The notes beneath the pieces were generated by a model. It saw only the letters and a list, made by a program, of their open reading frames with translations. It searched no databases and had not been told where the DNA came from. A stretch of 58,934 bases of DNA from a virus, in the IMG/VR virus record IMGVR_UViG_3300044643_000090, positions 1 through 58,934 of that record; one strand, written 5' to 3'. This document shows, one piece after another, positions 19,121-27,041 of the stretch; the stretch's first letter is position 1, and each line of letters opens with the position of its first letter. The position numbers and the translations under genes were made by a program.

Positions 19121-21210
19121 TGCTGGCCCTCACCAGTATTGGCTGAAAATCCTTGCTCACCCGGAGTAGGGACAGAGCCAGTACCCATGTTACCTCCACC
19201 AGAGCCTGTCGTATCCTGAGCCTGAACCCCTGCAGGAGCGGCAGGAGGCTGTCCGGGTTGTTGCCCTTGCTCAGGAGCGGGAGGCTGAGTTGCTTGGAAG
19301 CTCTTGAGGATTTCAGCTTGGATGGCTGCACGTTGCATGGAGTTTGCAACCTTATCGGGATCAAGGTCCATAGACTTAGCAATCTCACGGACGATGTAAT
19401 CCATACGAGCAAACGGAGCGAGGACAGGGTTCTGAACAACACCAAGGAACTGCATCAGACGCTGCGAACGAACTTCATTGGCCATCAGAGATTCAGTACC
19501 AGCAGCCTTAACTTCCAAGTCACCCTTGATCTCAGGGTCAAAGTCAAACTGCATGTTGAAGCTGAACAGGGCTTTACCAAGAGGTGCAAGCAGATAGTCA
19601 TCAATGTTCTTAACCACAGTACGGATAGAACCGTTAGCGGCAGACATCAGCATAGAGATGCCAGAGGCTGTACGACCAACACCAGAGATACCCGTCTGAC
19701 CATGAGCAAACGACGGGAAGCCAGTGGATTCATCGGCCAATACTCTGGCTTTATCAAACATCTGCATGTTTTCGTTGGAGACGTTAGGAAACTTTGTGCC
19801 GAAGATAGCCTGACCCGGAGCGCCACCCTGACGCCGGAAGACTTTACCGGGGTACACACTCAGGTCTTGGCCCGGAACAAGGTTTGTCTCATCTACTTCA
19901 ATAATCAGGTTGCCACTCAGAGCAGCGTTGTCAACTGCCATACGCATGAACCCGTTCATTAGGGTCTGAGTGTCGTCCATATTCTCTGCAACACCAACGC
20001 CCCATATCGAATAGGGATTGATTTCGTAGGGGACAACATAGAAGGGGATAATTGTGGGTGTGAAGGGGTTCATCACAAGGCGGAGAACTCTGCCATTGCA
20101 AATCCAGATATTGACCGAGATTTGAGGCTTTTTCTTGAGTTCAGTAGGGATAGTTACGTTGTGGTTCTCAAGAATGTCTCTGTCCACATTGCCCCAGAAC
20201 TCCAGAACCTCATAACGCTCTGTGCTGGGCTGTTGAGCATCATCTTCCATGACCTGTTCCCACCACTCTTTGATGTAGTTGGGGCCAAACTTGATTGCAG
20301 TTTCAATCTCATTCTTACGGAAATAGGGACGAGTAGCAAGCTTACGGAGATCACTGCGAGACATCTTGTGACGCTCAATAGCAAACTCAGACTCTTCCAT
20401 GTTGTTGGCATCTGGGTCCGGGTAGAAGTTCCAGATGGACACGTTAGAGACCATAGGGACAGTCTTAATCACCGGATCGTAGTTGCCCGTATCATCCCAG
20501 CGAGGATACTCTTTATCGACTGCAAACGGACCCTTCATTACGCCAGTGCCAAACAAAGAACACTCAAAGGCAGTGGACCGCAGGTGCTTAGAGGCATGGG
20601 ACTCTTCAAGCTGGTCGTGGATTTTCTTTTCCATCTTCTTGGCTGCAATCATAGCAGGCTCAAAGGTAATCTGAGATGGAGTCATGCCGGGGCCGGGACG
20701 AATGTCTTCGATAGGCTCAAGCTCTTTCTTGAGTCCACCAAGACGCTCACGGTAGTCCTGCATAGTCTCGCCGGGAAGCAGAGGCTCAATACCAGCAGCC
20801 TGCTCTGCCTGCTTCACTTGGTCGTTAGTCTCAATGTGTACGGTATCTACCACACCCTCAGGGAGCGTAGTAGGATCAATAGTGATAGGAAACTTATTAC
20901 CACCGAAGAGCACCTCGGTCATCTGCCCAAAGGCAGCAAGCACTTTAGTTTTAGTAACTTTCACAAAAACTCTGGACTTCTCGGTGTCAGTAAATTTGAC
21001 ATCAGGGCCATACAAACCGCGATAATTGCGGTAGGCCATAATCCAACGCTGCTCCTCCGTCTCTCTTGCAGTCTCAGCCTTAGAGAAACGCTCTTCCACA
21101 TAGGAGACAATCGTACCTGCTTTTTTATCAGTGTTCGTGTCGCCAGAAGTATCCTCGACTGCAAGCATCTTAATGCTATCGGGGGAGATGTTGTCTTCTT
21201 CCATTCTCAT
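19117..21210 (-). CDS. Portal protein
   Basis: About 697 residues; ATG at 21210 chosen (in-frame TTG at 21216 is weaker, ATG at 21204 also possible). Features include EEQRWIMAYRNYRGLYGPD, a long central domain with WNFYPDPDANNMEESE and YGIWGVGVAENM-like segment, and FPSFAHGQTGISGVGRTASG. This matches the large podovirus portal type. The C-terminal ~80 residues are Gln/Pro/Gly-rich (PAPEQGQQPGQPPAAPAG). It forms the twelve-subunit ring for DNA entry and exit. Position directly after the large terminase supports the call. Confidence 0.9.
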   Translation of the reverse strand: MRMEEDNISPDSIKMLAVEDTSGDTNTDKKAGTIVSYVEERFSKAETARETEEQRWIMAYRNYRGLYGPDVKFTDTEKSRVFVKVTKTKVLAAFGQMTEVLFGGNKFPITIDPTTLPEGVVDTVHIETNDQVKQAEQAAGIEPLLPGETMQDYRERLGGLKKELEPIEDIRPGPGMTPSQITFEPAMIAAKKMEKKIHDQLEESHASKHLRSTAFECSLFGTGVMKGPFAVDKEYPRWDDTGNYDPVIKTVPMVSNVSIWNFYPDPDANNMEESEFAIERHKMSRSDLRKLATRPYFRKNEIETAIKFGPNYIKEWWEQVMEDDAQQPSTERYEVLEFWGNVDRDILENHNVTIPTELKKKPQISVNIWICNGRVLRLVMNPFTPTIIPFYVVPYEINPYSIWGVGVAENMDDTQTLMNGFMRMAVDNAALSGNLIIEVDETNLVPGQDLSVYPGKVFRRQGGAPGQAIFGTKFPNVSNENMQMFDKARVLADESTGFPSFAHGQTGISGVGRTASGISMLMSAANGSIRTVVKNIDDYLLAPLGKALFSFNMQFDFDPEIKGDLEVKAAGTESLMANEVRSQRLMQFLGVVQNPVLAPFARMDYIVREIAKSMDLDPDKVANSMQRAAIQAEILKSFQATQPPAPEQGQQPGQPPAAPAGVQAQDTTGSGGGNMGTGSVPTPGEQGFSANTGEGQQ

Positions 21211-21222
21211 TTCCAATTTGTG

Positions 21223-22806
21223 TTAGTAACCGAAGGTACTGTCAGCGATCTGAAAGCCAGTTCTGCCAGAGTTAGGGTCCAGATCGAATAGACCACTTCT
21301 TGGGCGAGTCATAACCCCATATCTCAGGGCATCGTACAGGTGATCTTCTGCCTTAGTGTCCACATCTTCTGGGTTAGTTTTATCTAGGGGAAGAGATGGC
21401 AGTTGAGAGATCAGGTTCTTACAAGTATTGAAGATAACCATTCTGGGTGCATCTGTGTAAGTATCGTGCTGCAAACGTCTGTGGATTTCGTTCTTACCTG
21501 CAATACGAGAACCTTTACTCCTGTCTGCAGGACGCCAGCGGCATCCCTTGAGGATCATGCGTTCAGCAATGCTAGGGCCAGTATCACCACGCTTGTGCCA
21601 GAGGGAGGAGTCAAGTACACCGTAGCGCATCTTTTCCCCAGACTCTTCTTCAAGAACTCTCTCTGCCAAATCTTCTGCAAGAACCTTGGAGACGTACAAC
21701 TCACGGTACACAATCAACTGCTCATCAGGAGCCACAGCAAACCAGAGAACACCAGTATAAGAACTGTAGCCGTAGTCAGCCGCACGAAACCTTGGCCAGC
21801 TAGTAGGGATTTCAAACGGGTCAATGACATGCAGTCTACGATTAAACTCTGGGAAAGCAGCACCCTCTGCAGTGTCCCAGTTACCTTCTAGAAGCTGCTT
21901 CCTCTGGTGCTCAGGGAGAGACAAGAGGTTGGCTTCGTACATACCATCGTCGGCCAAGTAGGGGTTATCGAAGAGGGTTGCAGGGATAAAACGTCTTTGT
22001 AGGAGAGGCTCACCCTCACGAGAATGACCCTTGGGCCACTGGAGGGTTTCACCTGTCTCCGGGTCGATAGCCCAGAAAGCTTTACCGGGAGGTGAGGGAT
22101 CAATGAAGGCTTTCTTAACCCAGTGATGTCCTGCCCCTCCGGGGTTGGTTGTAGCTCTCTGATACAGTTTTAGGCCGCTATCACGAGTTGTTCTGAGACG
22201 AGAACGCATGTAGTTCCAAGCGTAGGGACTAGACCACTGAGTAAGTTCGTCGAACCCAATCCAGTTATATGCTTGACCCTGATAGCGAGTAACGTCATCA
22301 TCTGCGTCTAGGTAGCTCATCCAGAGTGTTGCTCCAGACGGTGCTACCCAAGTCTTGTCTCTTTCTAAAAACTTAATCCCCGGAATGGCTCTGGGGTACA
22401 ACATCTTTGAAACAGAAACCAGTTCTCGAAGTTCTTCTGTAGACTTACGCACCAAGAGCATCTTGGCATGTTCGTTGTTCAGGTAGCGTACTGGGTCTGC
22501 CAACATGGCGTAAGACTTACCACCACCCGCTGCACCACCATAGAGAACCTCTTGCTCATCTGCAGACAAGAACTCTGTCTGAGGTCCGGGGTTGGGTTGG
22601 AAGATAACTTCCCTAGCCTTCTCAACATCAAACTTCGCTGGAATCGCTTGTGCGTAGGTTTTGCTCTCCGCTGGAACTACTACTACTGGTTCTGACTGCA
22701 CTTCCACCGATTTTTGCTTCAAGTCTTTCGGCTTTTTCGAGGGCCGCTTTGTATTTCTCGGCAAAGAAGCGTTGGTTTGCAGCGTCTGTCTTACGTTTGT
22801 ACTCAA
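21223..22806 (-). CDS. terL: Terminase large subunit
   Basis: Up to 527 residues. ATPase: Walker A GGAAGGGKSYAM and Walker B NWIGFDELTQW with the catalytic Glu. Nuclease: FRAADYGYSSYT supplies the first Asp, GVLDSSLW a second acidic site, and TKAEDHLYDALRYGVM the C-terminal Asp. It packages the genome into procapsids. The listed start is a TTG giving a 179-base overlap with the preceding gene. The first ~33 residues are Lys/Thr/Pro-rich and unlike a conserved domain, so a GTG at 22707 may be the true start. Confidence 0.95.
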   Translation of the reverse strand: MSTNVRQTLQTNASLPRNTKRPSKKPKDLKQKSVEVQSEPVVVVPAESKTYAQAIPAKFDVEKAREVIFQPNPGPQTEFLSADEQEVLYGGAAGGGKSYAMLADPVRYLNNEHAKMLLVRKSTEELRELVSVSKMLYPRAIPGIKFLERDKTWVAPSGATLWMSYLDADDDVTRYQGQAYNWIGFDELTQWSSPYAWNYMRSRLRTTRDSGLKLYQRATTNPGGAGHHWVKKAFIDPSPPGKAFWAIDPETGETLQWPKGHSREGEPLLQRRFIPATLFDNPYLADDGMYEANLLSLPEHQRKQLLEGNWDTAEGAAFPEFNRRLHVIDPFEIPTSWPRFRAADYGYSSYTGVLWFAVAPDEQLIVYRELYVSKVLAEDLAERVLEEESGEKMRYGVLDSSLWHKRGDTGPSIAERMILKGCRWRPADRSKGSRIAGKNEIHRRLQHDTYTDAPRMVIFNTCKNLISQLPSLPLDKTNPEDVDTKAEDHLYDALRYGVMTRPRSGLFDLDPNSGRTGFQIADSTFGY

Positions 22807-23086
22807 GCTTAATCCTCTTGTAGAGACCTACGTGAGAGATGGGTCTACCACTCTGCTCACTCAACCAAGCTGCAACTGCTCTGTAGGAGTACTTCTTGAG
22901 GTGCTTCTTTGCTTGCTCAAGGAGTTCTAACTCTTCTGGAATGGGGAGCAGTACATCAGGGTCGTTGGGGTCTTCTTTGTACCCGAAGGGCATAATCCTG
23001 CCGCTTCTGACAACAGGCTTCCACTCAAAGTGGTCACCGTGGTCGATGGGTTTTGGGAGTTTCCATTCTGTTTTGATTTTTGGCAT
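22628..23086 (-). CDS. HTH-like protein upstream of large terminase (possible small terminase or packaging regulator)
   Basis: 152 residues. The middle (KKYSYRAVAAWLSEQSGRPISH) looks like a helix-turn-helix, followed by VGLYKRIKLEYKRK and a coiled-coil helix (KYKAALEKAERLEAKIGG), then a Ser-rich tail. DNA binding plus a helical oligomerisation segment is the layout of small terminases. Its 3' end overlaps the large terminase frame. A consensus promoter lies directly before it, with only six bases between the -10 hexamer and the ATG. Confidence 0.65.
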   Translation of the reverse strand: MPKIKTEWKLPKPIDHGDHFEWKPVVRSGRIMPFGYKEDPNDPDVLLPIPEELELLEQAKKHLKKYSYRAVAAWLSEQSGRPISHVGLYKRIKLEYKRKTDAANQRFFAEKYKAALEKAERLEAKIGGSAVRTSSSSSSGEQNLRTSDSSEV

Positions 23087-23092
23087 GAGTTA

Positions 23093-23121
23093 CTTATACT
23101 ATCAACGACACAAACTGTCAA
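23093..23121 (-). promoter_or_regulatory. Consensus sigma-70 promoter before the HTH-terminase genes, probably leaderless
   Basis: Minus strand TTGACA (23116-23121), 17-base spacer, TATAAG (23093-23098). Only six bases (23087-23092) separate the -10 from the ATG at 23086, so transcription would begin at about the A of the ATG. No Shine-Dalgarno sequence is visible. Confidence 0.65.
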
Positions 23122-23480
23122 TCACTTTTCTTAGAAGGGAGAATAAAGAGTGGGACATCAGACTCCACCTTGACTTCATCCTTGGCCTTGAAACCACCAC
23201 GATCAAGCAAGTCCTTAGCTGCAGCCATCTTCTCTTTGTTGCCGAGTGCAGTAGGGTCAACAATCACTTCGTACATGCTGTATGCAGCCTTCACACCAAC
23301 ACGGGTAATGAACTTCTTGGTGAGTTCTGCAATCTCATCCTCAATGGACTCAACGATGTGCTTGGTGGAGTATGTGTCGCTGTAGCCAGCCAGCTTCTTG
23401 GCCTTAACGTAGTCACCCCGAGCCTCTTCGAAGAGGACATCAAGGAACTTCTGCTGCATCTCGGTAAGCTGTTTAGTCAT
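23118..23480 (-). CDS. Terminase small subunit-like protein
   Basis: 120 residues: MTKQLTEMQQKFLDVLFEEA and GDYVKAKKLAGYSDTYSTKH form a helix-turn-helix of the kind at the N-terminus of small terminases. AAYSMYEVIVDPTALGNKEK and MAAAKDLLDRGGFKAKDEVK follow. The tail VESDVPLFILPSKK is typical of the group. It probably recognises phage DNA and hands it to the large terminase. It overlaps the upstream gene by 4 bases. Between this and the 152-aa protein, this one has the better small-terminase pattern. Confidence 0.75.
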   Translation of the reverse strand: MTKQLTEMQQKFLDVLFEEARGDYVKAKKLAGYSDTYSTKHIVESIEDEIAELTKKFITRVGVKAAYSMYEVIVDPTALGNKEKMAAAKDLLDRGGFKAKDEVKVESDVPLFILPSKKSD

Positions 23481-23863
23481 TTGCGGAACCTCGCTGTTTT
23501 CTTTGCAACACTTTCGGGCTGCTTGGAGAACTGCTTCCCTTTCTTGGTGTCTTCTCTTTTCTTCGCACTGGTACGGGCATACTCTTCTTTAGAAAGAGCT
23601 TCTCTGGCCTTCTTAGGCAGATACCGTTCCCCAGTAGCTTTTGGGCCTTGAGTAGAGGGTTTGCCAGACTTAGTGCCCCACTCTTCTTTTGTCCACTTGG
23701 TCAAAGATTTCTGGGATTCAGTCTTCTCTCCAGTGTAGCCACCACCCTTTTCTTTGTAGATTTTACCTGCCAGTTGCATGGCTCTTGCTGAGTGTTTGCC
23801 ACCCATCTTGGCCTTTGCCTGCGCCTTAGAGGCTTCCCAAAGCTTTTCGTTAGTCCTCGTCAT
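23477..23863 (-). CDS. DUF5872-like basic protein
   Basis: 128 residues, very Lys-rich. Conserved blocks: NEKLWEASKAQAKAKMGGKH, SARAMQLAGKIYKEKGGGY, LTKWTKEEWGTKSGKPSTQG and GERYLPKKAREALSKEEY. I recognise this series as the DUF5872 pattern seen in large DNA viruses and phages. Nucleic-acid binding is likely from charge. It overlaps neighbours on both sides by 4 bases. Confidence 0.8.
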   Translation of the reverse strand: MTRTNEKLWEASKAQAKAKMGGKHSARAMQLAGKIYKEKGGGYTGEKTESQKSLTKWTKEEWGTKSGKPSTQGPKATGERYLPKKAREALSKEEYARTSAKKREDTKKGKQFSKQPESVAKKTARFRK

Positions 23864-24213
23864 GACTGTGGCCTTGTAGTGTTGGCAGTAAAGAGTTCTT
23901 CTGCAGTGCAGAGTGCATCCACAACACCACTGGACCCCAAGACAATCTCTAGACGATCTTCAGGGTCCAGTACAATGTAGCTCTGAGAGAGTTGTATAAA
24001 CTCCCCTGTGCTCATATTCTTACCACCAATGATATAGTAGGTAGCATTGTCAGCTTTTCTGTACCACTTCAGTGAGACTGTGTTTGTACTGCCAGCATTG
24101 GTAAAGAAAACTAGGGGAATCTTTGACCTACAATTGAGCGGACAGCTATACAGGACATGAGTTCCTGCAGTTGTACACGCAATTAAGTGGGAGATCGCCC
24201 TAATTTCTGCCAT
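23860..24213 (-). CDS. Beta-rich hypothetical protein in the packaging-side cluster
   Basis: 117 residues: IRAISHLIACTTAGTHVLYS, LVFFTNAGSTNTVSLKWYRK, YIVLDPEDRLEIVLGSS. It is predicted to be mostly beta, with a series of short strands like small phage virion accessory proteins. The start overlaps the preceding stop as TAATG. No function is recognised; virion location is possible because it is encoded among head genes. Confidence 0.75.
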   Translation of the reverse strand: MAEIRAISHLIACTTAGTHVLYSCPLNCRSKIPLVFFTNAGSTNTVSLKWYRKADNATYYIIGGKNMSTGEFIQLSQSYIVLDPEDRLEIVLGSSGVVDALCTAEELFTANTTRPQS

Positions 24214-24317
24214 TACTTAGACTTCTTCTTGGCCATGCAGGAACCCATTGCCTTACACTTGGCTGGTGCAGGGCAAGACTTGCAGGGAGTGAATTTGGGT
24301 GCAGGTTTCTTAGCCAT
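24213..24317 (-). CDS. 34-aa Cys-rich, Lys-rich small protein
   Basis: ATG at 24315-24317, TAA at 24213-24215 overlapping the next ATG. Sequence begins MAKKPAPKFTPCKSCPAPAK and has four Cys in two pairs (CKSC, then C-x5-C), which could bind a metal. The tail MAKKKSK is basic. Coupled arrangement and typical codons support a real gene. Confidence 0.7.
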   Translation of the reverse strand: MAKKPAPKFTPCKSCPAPAKCKAMGSCMAKKKSK

Positions 24318-24319
24318 GA

Positions 24320-24538
24320 TTATTTGCCTTTACCTTGAGCGGGTTTCATCGAAGCACCACAGTTGGCCATGCCGCCTTTAGCCATGCCCTTTTTGGTCAT
24401 GCCACCTTTGGCCATTTTACCAATGCCATCTGCAGCAAATGCGGGAACCTTCTTGCCATCTTTATTGACCATAGGCATTCCACCCTTGGCCATACCCTTT
24501 TTCATACCATTGCCGTCGCTTGACTTGCCGTACATCAT
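24320..24538 (-). CDS. Small Gly/Met/Lys repeat protein
   Basis: 72 residues with five near-copies of KGMAKGGM (GMKKGMAKGGMPMVNKDGK, KMAKGGMTKKGMAKGGMANC). Such MAKGGM-repeat small proteins occur beside terminase genes in marine phages. Role unknown; basic low-complexity composition suggests DNA or RNA contact. It overlaps the upstream gene by 4 bases. Confidence 0.75.
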   Translation of the reverse strand: MMYGKSSDGNGMKKGMAKGGMPMVNKDGKKVPAFAADGIGKMAKGGMTKKGMAKGGMANCGASMKPAQGKGK

Positions 24539-24675
24539 TTCTTCTTACCCTTCTTGGTGACACCCTTAATGGTGCCCTTGTTCTCTGTGGCGTAGAAGAC
24601 TTGTTCACCCTTCTTCTTGCCGTATTCCTTGGCCATAGCAGCCTTGATCTTTTTACCCTTGGAGGTAAGAGGCAT
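24535..24675 (-). CDS. 46-aa basic small protein
   Basis: ATG at 24673-24675, TGA at 24535-24537. It begins MPLTSKGKKIKAAMAKEYGK, continues KKGEQVFYATENKGTIKGV and ends in a Lys run. The block KKGEQVFYATENKGTIKG is a recurrent small phage protein pattern. Coupled by an ATGA overlap to the next gene. Confidence 0.75.
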   Translation of the reverse strand: MPLTSKGKKIKAAMAKEYGKKKGEQVFYATENKGTIKGVTKKGKKK

Positions 24676-24677
24676 GA

Positions 24678-25196
24678 TTACGAACCATTACGTTCACGGA
24701 GGGTCATACCACGCTTTACTGCGCTACGATCCTTCTGCATTGCGAGTTCACCCTTGAGGCGCTTAAGCTTTGCACTGTCTTCAGGCTTCTTCTTGGCAGC
24801 AGTTCTTGCAGCAGTGGCAGCAGCATCCTTGGCTCTACGGTCAGCACGACGCTCAGCCTCAGTCATGCCCTTACGGGATTCTGCAACAGAAGCAGCCTTA
24901 GCACCGGGACGCACATCTACTCTGGCAGAGGCACTAGCACTGGCAGTAGCAGGCTTAGCAACAGCAGAAGTAGCTTTAAGAGCCTCCTTCATGGAAGCCT
25001 TCTTAGCCATTTCAGTCTTTGCTTTTACTTCACGAGCACTAGCTTCCACAGAGGCGGGACGAGCTTTGGGCTTAGGGGCAGCTTTCTTGCCCTCCTCTGC
25101 ATAGTCAGTCGTGTAAGATTTACCATTCCAAGTGAAGGTCTTACCTGCGCCAAGTTCTTTACGCGCCTTAGCAAACGCCTCTTTAAATGTTGCCAT
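24678..25196 (-). CDS. Ala/Lys-rich hypothetical protein
   Basis: 172 residues. The N-terminus (FKEAFAKARKELGAGKTFTW) with FTWNGKSYTTDYAEE is a short conserved motif at the ends of phage structural polypeptides. The rest is Ala/Lys/Arg-rich helix (MTEAERRADRRAKDAAATAA), ending SAVKRGMTLRERNGS. No enzyme motif. A head-located DNA-binding role is a guess from charge and location. Confidence 0.7.
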   Translation of the reverse strand: MATFKEAFAKARKELGAGKTFTWNGKSYTTDYAEEGKKAAPKPKARPASVEASAREVKAKTEMAKKASMKEALKATSAVAKPATASASASARVDVRPGAKAASVAESRKGMTEAERRADRRAKDAAATAARTAAKKKPEDSAKLKRLKGELAMQKDRSAVKRGMTLRERNGS

Positions 25197-25200
25197 AGTC

Positions 25201-25467
25201 TTAGTCCTTTGGGTTTTTCTTGGCTGCAGTCTTTGTTCTAGGGAAAGACCGATTGGCAGTCTTAGTGACTACACGAAGGTTTTTAGGTTTTCCGTTCTTA
25301 GGGTTTCCATCTTTGTGGTCGATGTCTTTACCATCCCCCTTAGACACTGTACCCTTCTTCTCCAAGTCATAACGAGCACGTTTACGAGCATTGTTACGCT
25401 CCCGCTGTTCGGGCTTCGCGTGATAGTTAGCATACTCTGACTTGTAATTTCTTGTTTTATCTACCAT
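25201..25467 (-). CDS. Small HNH-family protein
   Basis: 88 residues. The N-terminus is basic helix (RERNNARKRARYDLEKKG). The C-terminal half holds DIDHKDGNPKNGKPKNLRVV followed by TKTANRSF, an HNH core with His, Asn and the second Asn/Arg strand. HNH proteins near terminase genes in other phages assist packaging nicking. Here the neighbours make that more likely than homing. Overlaps the upstream gene by 7 bases. Confidence 0.8.
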   Translation of the reverse strand: MVDKTRNYKSEYANYHAKPEQRERNNARKRARYDLEKKGTVSKGDGKDIDHKDGNPKNGKPKNLRVVTKTANRSFPRTKTAAKKNPKD

Positions 25468-25760
25468 TTTTCTTTATCAGCCCAGTATGCAGCAGACATT
25501 TTGCCCTTTGCAATATTCTTGGCGTGTCTTGCCTTGAAGGAGGCCCTCTTTTTGGTCATTTTGTCACCCTCACCAGCCTTAGGAGCACCTGCAGTACTGG
25601 CACCCTGCTCACCAAACCTGATGGTTTTGACCTTATCACCCTCTTTTGCTACCACAATGTGTGATTTCTTAGGATGATCTGGGGTTCTCTTGGGCTTATT
25701 GAAGCCTGCAACACCTGCTCTGGCCAGTCTGGGGTCTTTTTCACTGGGCATTATTCCCAC
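25461..25760 (-). CDS. Conserved small basic phage protein
   Basis: 99 residues with the block GDKVKTIRFGEQGASTAGAP, then KMTKKRASFKARHAKNIAKG and KMSAAYWADKEKW at the C-terminus. The KARHAKNIAKGKMSAAYWAD ending is widespread in marine phage genomes, near terminase or structural genes. Function not known. Overlaps the upstream gene by 10 bases. Confidence 0.8.
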   Translation of the reverse strand: MGIMPSEKDPRLARAGVAGFNKPKRTPDHPKKSHIVVAKEGDKVKTIRFGEQGASTAGAPKAGEGDKMTKKRASFKARHAKNIAKGKMSAAYWADKEKW

Positions 25761-25993
25761 TCTCTCTTACGATCTGGCTCAAAAACGTCACTCTTCCTCA
25801 GGTGACCCTCTAGGTACATGGCTCTCTCAATCCTGTCTAGGGAGTATCTTTCCCCAGTCCTCTGGAAGATGGCCTCACGAACGTAGAACACATCAGATCG
25901 GGGTATGTGAACCCTCTTAAGTCTACCTTCATCCTTGTCTGCAAGGGCATTGTAGAAGTTGGTGAGCACATCGTCGTCTGCGAAGTATTTCAT
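25751..25993 (-). CDS. First gene of the late arm, hypothetical
   Basis: 80 residues: MKYFADDDVLTNFYNALADK, then IPRSDVFYVREAIFQRTGER and RIERAMYLEGHLRKSDVFEP. Acidic N-terminus, helical. No family recognised. A sigma-70-like promoter ends six bases before its ATG, so the mRNA may be leaderless; only a weak AAGGA lies 12 bases upstream. Confidence 0.75.
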   Translation of the reverse strand: MKYFADDDVLTNFYNALADKDEGRLKRVHIPRSDVFYVREAIFQRTGERYSLDRIERAMYLEGHLRKSDVFEPDRKREWE

Positions 25994-25999
25994 TTGCTA

Positions 26000-26027
26000 G
26001 TTATATCCTTAGGCTTCTTGGAGTCAA
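26000..26027 (-). promoter_or_regulatory. Sigma-70-like promoter at the head of the late arm, probably leaderless
   Basis: Minus strand TTGACT (26022-26027), 16-base spacer, TATAAC (26000-26005), then six bases to the ATG at 25993. Same geometry as the promoter at 23093-23121. Confidence 0.6.
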
Positions 26028-26079
26028 GCCTTATCTTGTACTTTCAAGGAGAAAGTTGTAGTTTGAGAGGAACGACAGA

Positions 26080-26300
26080 AAAAATTACCTTAGGGTACTT
26101 GAAATTCTGTTTTTCCTTTCTACGTATATACTTTAAGAGATACATAAAGCTACTACCTTAAGCTATACCTTGTTTTTATATAATTACTTAAAGGTAATAA
26201 GTACTTAAGTATACCTTAAGGTACTCTTGAAGCTATCTCATCAGGCTTCATTATGAGATACATCAAGCTTCTTGAAGCTATACATCATGTATCTCTTAAT
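26080..26300. promoter_or_regulatory. AT-rich inverted-repeat cluster (TACCTTAAGGTA family)
   Basis: Non-coding AT-rich stretch with related short palindromes: TTACCTTAGGGTACTT near 26086, CTACCTTAAGCTATACC near 26153, TACCTTAAGGTA near 26212, and a GAGATACAT ... ATGTATCTC inverted repeat at about 26255-26296. AAGCTTCTTGAAGCT lies inside the last. TACCTTAAGGTA occurs again just before the integrase. Possible operator/arm-site array or replication origin. Confidence 0.6.
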
Positions 26301-26571
26301 GTAATATACCGCCTTCCTGTCGTTTGTCAAGAGGTCTTCTCATCTTTTTCTAGAAATATTTATACCTCCCCAAGCTCTCTACCCCCAGAATCACCCCACT
26401 CGGGAGTAACACCACGAACATAGCTAAAAGAGCCTCATAGAGAGCCGCCAGATGGGCATCTCACCTTTTTCTAGGTCACCATAGCCAAGACAAGAGATCG
26501 CTCTGTAAGGGCCTTTCTAGAGCCTCTACAACTATCTCCCATTTTTGACCAACTGGTAAAGAAATACATGT

Positions 26572-26602
26572 TGTTAACCACTGAGGCTTTTTCTGGTTAA
26601 CA
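26572..26602. repeat. 9-bp inverted repeat TGTTAACCA / TGGTTAACA
   Basis: TGTTAACCA (26572-26580), 13-base spacer, TGGTTAACA (26594-26602), perfect arms. TGTTAACCA also occurs once at 33008-33016 inside the promoter before the tRNA genes. Could be an operator or recombination core. Confidence 0.55.
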
Positions 26603-26718
26603 GAACTACAAAAATCCCCCCGCTGTCATTGTGGGTATACGTTATCAGGCACCCCCCCGGTGGCCCATGCCCGCCCCCCTCTGCCTGCTATGCCTAGGTA
26701 GGTAGGCGCATTATGCAA

Positions 26719-26880
26719 GGCGTGATGTATATCATGATGCCTAACATGTTGATTCCAAAAGGAATCCCAGAGAATGTAACTTTCCTGACTCTGCTAAAGC
26801 AGAAAGAAATTGGTCAGTATTTCTTACCAATCGGCAGACGGCAAAGAGGATGCACCCTAAGGGAACCTTAGACTTGCCGA
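26719..26880. other. Consecutive hairpins: candidate structured RNA or origin
   Basis: Stems in order: GGCGTGATG/CATGATGCC (26719-26741, one mismatch, one wobble), GATTCC-AAAA-GGAATC (26751-26766), TCTGC-TAAA-GCAGA (26790-26803), ATTGGT/ACCAAT (26809-26831), and TCGGCA/TGCCGA (26831-26880) enclosing CTAAGG-GAA-CCTTAG (26857-26871). No gene covers them. Confidence 0.5.
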
Positions 26881-26988
26881 AAAGACCAGCTGCCAAACCC
26901 TAGACTTTTTGTTGCCCGCGCTCAGGCATTATGCTCAGCCCCGCTCAGGAAAAGTTTCGCCGTCTTTACCCTTTAGGGTAACTCATTA

Positions 26989-27001
26989 TCGGACCGTCCG
27001 A
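26989..27001 (+). promoter_or_regulatory. Palindromic control element, copy 1
   Basis: TCGGAC-C-GTCCGA preceded by CATTA and followed by GGATAGA. AGGATAG (27001-27007) also pairs with CTATCCT (27020-27026). It leads the first early gene, 131 bases before its ATG. Confidence 0.75.
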
Positions 27002-27041
27002 GGATAGATTTTCTCGACCCTATCCTACGGATAAAAAAGCC

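Larger units (their letters stand above)
26301..26988. other. Non-coding part of the control region
   Basis: No credible open frame with a ribosome site on either strand. Contents: a 9-bp inverted repeat (26572-26602), C-runs near 26640-26680, consecutive small hairpins (26719-26880) and three GCTCAG copies near 26930-26950. This is the junction between divergent late and early arms, the expected place for origin and master regulatory sites. Confidence 0.7.

Noticed and set aside
20122-21291. 389-aa plus-strand frame opposite the portal gene
   Set aside because: Antisense to the portal gene; no motif or ribosome site.
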